Assembly (NCBI RefSeq): GCF_000786105.1
Contig: NZ_JTEV01000012.1
Coordinates: forward strand, 62,001 to 126,000
Reading direction: 5' to 3'
DNA length: 64,000 bases
Source: Bdellovibrio sp. ArHS
GTDB lineage: Bacteria; Bdellovibrionota; Bdellovibrionia; Bdellovibrionales; Bdellovibrionaceae
A program made the translations under genes and the position numbers. The notes under the pieces are model-generated. The model did not search any database. It had not been told where the DNA came from and worked only from the letters and a program-made list of their open reading frames with translations. Positions within the stretch are counted from its first letter, which is position 1. Each line of letters starts with the position of its first letter. This document shows positions 60,525 to 64,000 of this stretch, piece after piece.

Positions 60525-60564
60525 AAAATCCTCCGGCCCGTGTTCTCGGGCAAATGAGTTGTTG

Positions 60565-60756
60565 TTATTTTAGCCCGACGTGGGCTTTAATCTCTTTAAT
60601 TTCTTCCTTCAGACCGTCGAGAGCTTTAACCACTTTATCGACTTGCTTGTTCGTCATACGATAAAGAAGGAAACCAATGCCCATGATCGAAACAATCGTT
60701 CCGGCCTCAAATCCTGCCTCTTTTGCTGTTGTTAAAATCGTGAGAAGCTCAGTCAT
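60565..60756 (-). CDS. Holin-like small membrane protein (63 aa)
   Basis: One membrane segment (EAGTIVSIMGIGFLLYRM) follows a short soluble start, and a coiled-coil tail (VDKVVKALDGLKEEIKEIKA) ends it. This is the layout of single-TM small holins and of the XhlA family. No endolysin is nearby in the window, so the role is inferred. Confidence 0.55.
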   Translation of the reverse strand: MTELLTILTTAKEAGFEAGTIVSIMGIGFLLYRMTNKQVDKVVKALDGLKEEIKEIKAHVGLK

Positions 60757-60765
60757 GAAATCTCC

Positions 60766-62574
60766 TTATCTTGGCCCTTGGCATTTCATATCAAACTGAA
60801 ATCCTGTGCTTGCCGCCGATGTCGTCGCCCCATTTTGAGTAATTCCAACCAACGTAAAGCCAGATGCAGTTTTAGAAGTAACTTTATATGAATCAATTGT
60901 AGATGTTGACGAACCAAGAGCTACGAAATCGCAACTATAGTTTGAAGAAGAAAAGGCCGGAGAAAAGGTAATAGCGCATGACCCTGTCGAGTAGTTTCCG
61001 ATTGAAACACCACCAGTTCCACCTGTAATTGACGATGATGCCCCACATGTAACGCCATTTGCTCTAAAAATGAGATCAGATGTAAGTGTCGACGGCGTGG
61101 TCACGTTTCCGACAAAAATTGGAACTGGAATGTTGGCTGTAGCGGGAATTACCGTGAATGTTGGTCTATATGTTGCCGTAGATGCGTTGAGAGTCATGGT
61201 CCCGGCAGTTGTCTGACCCTGAATTTTAATACTAAAAGTTGAATCAGCCGTGACGATTCCACATAAATCATATGTTTGTGCGTATCCAGCCGTTGCATCT
61301 TGGAATGCGGCGCCAGAGTTAATTACGTTTCCAGATCCATCAACTAATCTAAGAGCGTTTGTTGACCCAGCAGAACTTCCCCATGCTGTCGCGTTTACAC
61401 AAACTTGATAAAGACCTGGATATTGAGATGTACAAGTAATTCCTGGTAAATTTCCAGAAATAGCTGAGCACACCAAATTAGAACCATTTATTTTCGTGAG
61501 ACTTGTACCAGAGCCAGAACCAAAATCAGAGAAACTTGCAGATGTTGTCGTCCATTGTCCAGAACCAGACAAGCTTCCTGAAAAATTGCCCTGCACTTTC
61601 CCGGGAACAATGGCTGGCAAGTTATAGTCAGCGCCCGTTTTATCACAAGTAAGCTTTACGGTAGTTGCTCCGTTAAAATATACCGTTACACCAGACGCAG
61701 ATGCGGCCCCGGCTGTTGAGGTGTTCGTCGATGTTGTTGAAGTGGTTGATGTTCCACAATTTGGATTGCTAGTAAATAGAGATGTTTTAAATGTACAAAC
61801 TGAAGGCGAAGCGGAAGTACAAGACACCCAATCAGATGATCCTGTCAATGATGATGCCCCAGATGCAGACGATACCATTGCGGTGAATGTGTTTGGAGGA
61901 GACACAAATGCTAGGTTAGTAGCTGGACCAAAATAAGACGATGCCGCATTAATAATTGCCGCAGCACCAACTATTCCAGTGTAATTAGCCCTTAAATAAA
62001 CTCTATATACTGTATCAGGGCTTGTCGCCTTGGCTGGATAGTTAAGAGAGACAATCGCCCATTGCATAATGTCGTTTGGCAAGATTGTATCACACTGAAC
62101 TTGAACTGAATTTATATCAAGACACCATTTTAGATCAACGCCAGCTTGAAAAACAGCCGCTGACAAGCGAATGTATGCCTGTAAATTGCTTCCATCTAAA
62201 TCGCCGAACGATGCAGTATAAGTCTGAGAAATTACGTCTAGATTTGATTGAGTCCCGGACGGCAGAGTTAATTGCAGAGACTTAGGGGGTGTATAATAAT
62301 ATGTGTCATCTGTAATCGCTGTAACGCCGGAACCAATAACCCATCCGTCTGAAGCGTTGACGCTATGGAATTGAGGATTTTTTAGTCTGTTATCGTTTCC
62401 TGTCTCAATCAAAGCTGTTGTTGAATTAATCCTTGTTGCTTGATTGAGTGGAACCTTAAAATTAAAAGTTACTGGTGCCGAACCAGTTAATAGTTGTCCA
62501 CCAAGTGTTGTTGGTGGAAGCCCTGCAAATGCGATGTTAGGAAATAATGATAAAATAGCTAATATTAATCTCAT
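60766..62574 (-). CDS. Fibre-like repeat protein with a signal peptide
   Basis: The 602 residues begin MRLILAILSLFPNIAFAGLP, a good signal peptide with cleavage after AFA. The rest is Ser/Thr/Gly-rich and beta-structured with no clear homologue (e.g. SGTSLTKINGSNLVCSAISG; CTSQYPGLYQVCVNATAW), with paired cysteines. It could be an exported host-surface protein or a fibre that acquired a signal. It follows the next fibre gene by eight bases. Confidence 0.55.
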   Translation of the reverse strand: MRLILAILSLFPNIAFAGLPPTTLGGQLLTGSAPVTFNFKVPLNQATRINSTTALIETGNDNRLKNPQFHSVNASDGWVIGSGVTAITDDTYYYTPPKSLQLTLPSGTQSNLDVISQTYTASFGDLDGSNLQAYIRLSAAVFQAGVDLKWCLDINSVQVQCDTILPNDIMQWAIVSLNYPAKATSPDTVYRVYLRANYTGIVGAAAIINAASSYFGPATNLAFVSPPNTFTAMVSSASGASSLTGSSDWVSCTSASPSVCTFKTSLFTSNPNCGTSTTSTTSTNTSTAGAASASGVTVYFNGATTVKLTCDKTGADYNLPAIVPGKVQGNFSGSLSGSGQWTTTSASFSDFGSGSGTSLTKINGSNLVCSAISGNLPGITCTSQYPGLYQVCVNATAWGSSAGSTNALRLVDGSGNVINSGAAFQDATAGYAQTYDLCGIVTADSTFSIKIQGQTTAGTMTLNASTATYRPTFTVIPATANIPVPIFVGNVTTPSTLTSDLIFRANGVTCGASSSITGGTGGVSIGNYSTGSCAITFSPAFSSSNYSCDFVALGSSTSTIDSYKVTSKTASGFTLVGITQNGATTSAASTGFQFDMKCQGPR

Positions 62575-62581
62575 AAGTCAC

Positions 62582-63973
62582 CTATTGAGAAAGAATCCAT
62601 TGAATTTCAAAAGCGTTTGTTCCCGATGTGGTCGCGCAAACAGACACGTTAGCCGCCGCTGGTATGTATCCAGAGTCTCGACCTGGCTGTAATTGCATAC
62701 CCGCCGTTGTAGATGCTGTGCCGCCGATTCTGTACCTAATGGCGTCTGTGTTCGTGTCTGGAGCTTGAATGATAAAACCAACAGCATTGGCCGGTGCTGT
62801 TGCGGTGGACGCTGTTGTAGCCGTCAATGAGGTATTTGCTTGGGAACCGTTTGTGTTAACTGGTGCCTTAGTCGGAATAGCTGACTGATCAGAAGAAAGA
62901 GTGACAGCAAGTGAATCTGTCATTGCTTTCTGACCAAGTGTGGCCGGTAGCTTCGCGCTCATTGCCGATAGAGTTGTTTCCGTTGCCGCACCTGTTGGAA
63001 GGGGTAGGGTCGCAGCACTTACCGGAACAGCAGATGCTCTTAATTGTGTATCAGTTAGAGGACCGCTTACAGGAACAGGCGTTGCTCTAAGTTCAGCATC
63101 GGTCAATGGACCCGATACTGGTACTGCTGTTGCTCTTAATTCGGCATCTGTTAGGGGTCCGGTTACCGGAACTGCGCCACCTACTAATGCAGGCGTTTTT
63201 GTGTCGATACTTGAAAGCGTCGCCTCTGTTGCCGCACCTGTAGGTAGAGGCAGAGACGATGCTGAAATTGGTACAGGAGACGCCCTAAGCTGAGTGTCTG
63301 ATAAGACTTTTGCTTCCAAGGAAGCCAAAGTTGTTTCGGTCGCAAAATCAATCCCTTGAATTGTTGTGTCAACAGCTAAGACGGCTGTTTCGACGTCATT
63401 TACCGATTCGATAGTCGATGGGTTGATCGGATTATTTGTAGAATCAAAAAGTTTAGTAGGAAGCGGCTTGTTATTTGCCGCATTTGCAGTGTCTTCTTCG
63501 ACCTCAACGTCATTTCCATCAAGCACGAACTGCGTTGGGCCCTGCTGGGCTATGACGATTTGTGAACCAGTTTCGTCAACCCGTTGAGTGGTATGTCTAA
63601 GAATAAAGAATGTATCACCCGGACTTGGCAAATAGCCCGAGTTAATAGAAAGAAGAAATCTGTTTGTCTCGACTTTTACAATTGGAATTTCAATGAAAGC
63701 GGCATTGCCGTCTTCAAATCTAACCAAGTCGCCGACTCTTGCCGGCGTGCTTGTGTCAGCAACATAGAAAAGATCACGACTTCCATCATTGACTAGTCCA
63801 GTGCCCACGCCTGCCGTTCTGGGATTTAATGCGTCACCGACTCGAAATGCGAATCGATTAACATCTAATGAATTTCGATTTGGATCCGTAGGAATGACGG
63901 TTACAAAATTCTCTGTGATGCCCGTCCCTAGATCTGTTTTTTTATTTGAGGGAAAACCCTTTGTACCTGACAT
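62582..63973 (-). CDS. Tail-fibre-like protein with tandem repeats
   Basis: The 463 residues have an N-terminal beta part and from about 235 to 345 a series of short repeats: PVSGPLTDAELRAT and variants (at least four TDxELRAxxVPVS units) and LPLPTGAATExTLxxxxxK units (three). Such units occur in many phage fibre and baseplate proteins. AGGAG six bases before the ATG at 63973 supports the start. It is the last gene seen before the window end. Confidence 0.72.
   Translation of the reverse strand: MSGTKGFPSNKKTDLGTGITENFVTVIPTDPNRNSLDVNRFAFRVGDALNPRTAGVGTGLVNDGSRDLFYVADTSTPARVGDLVRFEDGNAAFIEIPIVKVETNRFLLSINSGYLPSPGDTFFILRHTTQRVDETGSQIVIAQQGPTQFVLDGNDVEVEEDTANAANNKPLPTKLFDSTNNPINPSTIESVNDVETAVLAVDTTIQGIDFATETTLASLEAKVLSDTQLRASPVPISASSLPLPTGAATEATLSSIDTKTPALVGGAVPVTGPLTDAELRATAVPVSGPLTDAELRATPVPVSGPLTDTQLRASAVPVSAATLPLPTGAATETTLSAMSAKLPATLGQKAMTDSLAVTLSSDQSAIPTKAPVNTNGSQANTSLTATTASTATAPANAVGFIIQAPDTNTDAIRYRIGGTASTTAGMQLQPGRDSGYIPAAANVSVCATTSGTNAFEIQWILSQ
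62990..63285 (-). repeat. Tandem coding repeats in the fibre-like gene
   Basis: The DNA encoding the TDxELRAxxVPVS and LPLPTGAATE units shows near-identical 42-45-base copies at about 63045-63175 and further copies at about 62990 and 63230. Copy number may vary by slippage or recombination. Confidence 0.6.
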
Positions 63974-64000
63974 GAAAGCTCCTCGGGGTCGTTAACGCCC

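Larger units (their letters stand above)
44021..64000. mobile_element. Temperate short-tailed prophage (left part, continues to the right)
   Basis: The element starts at the 3' end of tRNA-Val with integrase, excisionase-like, RecT and exonuclease genes, a repressor with divergent control region, and a long leftward virion block. Sequence composition and gene style change from the host: small genes, many ATGA overlaps, phage protein motifs. No terminase, portal, capsid or endolysin is visible. The virion block resembles P22 in order (see individual entries). No disrupted frames are obvious in the part seen, so it may be intact. Confidence 0.9.

Noticed and set aside
1-64000. CRISPR array, toxin-antitoxin pair or restriction system
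   Set aside because: No regularly spaced repeats, cas motifs, or restriction/modification motifs were found in the translated frames.

Overview
The window is bacterial chromosome with a prophage at its right end. The host looks like Bdellovibrio or a close predatory relative in the Bdellovibrionota. That is inferred from gene content, since there is no rRNA or other marker: a compact fatty-acid cluster, a very high share of lipoproteins and exported enzymes, an L,D-transpeptidase, an exported Fic protein, and many small secreted proteins of no known family. Coding is dense, with frequent ATGA overlaps.

Host part, 1-43944. (a) 1-5512, leftward: DUF177-rpmF-fabH-fabD-fabG-acpP-fabF-rpiB, the type II fatty-acid elongation set. 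plsX is not between rpmF and fabH. (b) 5689-8749, leftward: an NMT1/SsuA-type ABC importer (binding protein, permease, ATPase) behind a 2OG-Fe(II) oxygenase-like gene. (c) 8940-12617: a small secreted protein, a lone short tyrosine recombinase, and a membrane-anchored HTH protein whose stop overlaps the argS start. (d) 12759-16459: leucine dehydrogenase, then YfgM-like, BamB and a lipoprotein. (e) 16437-43831: accessory and envelope genes. They include an exported Fic protein with a possible ADP-ribosyltransferase-like tail, a class V aminotransferase paired with a NADAR-domain lipoprotein, a beta-CASP RNase, a PD40-M28-PDZ peptidase lipoprotein, a 2H-phosphoesterase-like lipoprotein, a TrmA/RlmD-type methyltransferase, RDD and PilZ membrane proteins, a YkuD transpeptidase behind a repeat lipoprotein, an NlpC/P60-like lipoprotein, an MscS channel, TtcA and a GST.

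Prophage, 44021 to beyond 64000. It abuts the CCA end of a tRNA-Val(GAC) gene, and the integrase points at the tRNA. Leftward early operon: Cro-like protein, two small genes, RecT, YqaJ exonuclease, an 80-aa protein, a gene-free structured region with tRNA-like pieces, a 35-aa membrane peptide, an excisionase-like protein and the integrase. Rightward from a palindrome-rich control region: a repressor and a lipoprotein. The rest reads leftward: fibre-like proteins, small membrane and lipoprotein genes that could serve lysis, then a virion block whose order and sizes recall the P22 tail-adaptor and ejection genes (gp4, gp10, gp26, gp7, gp20, gp16). Terminase, portal, scaffold, capsid and endolysin genes were not seen and probably lie to the right. 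The element is therefore best read as a temperate short-tailed phage of a predatory bacterium.

Most interesting: the att region (a 13-nt copy of tRNA sequence inside a perfect inverted repeat), the structured non-coding stretch in the early operon, and the set of exported enzymes usually found in the cytosol (Fic, NADAR, 2H). All calls come from reading the sequence; no database search was run.
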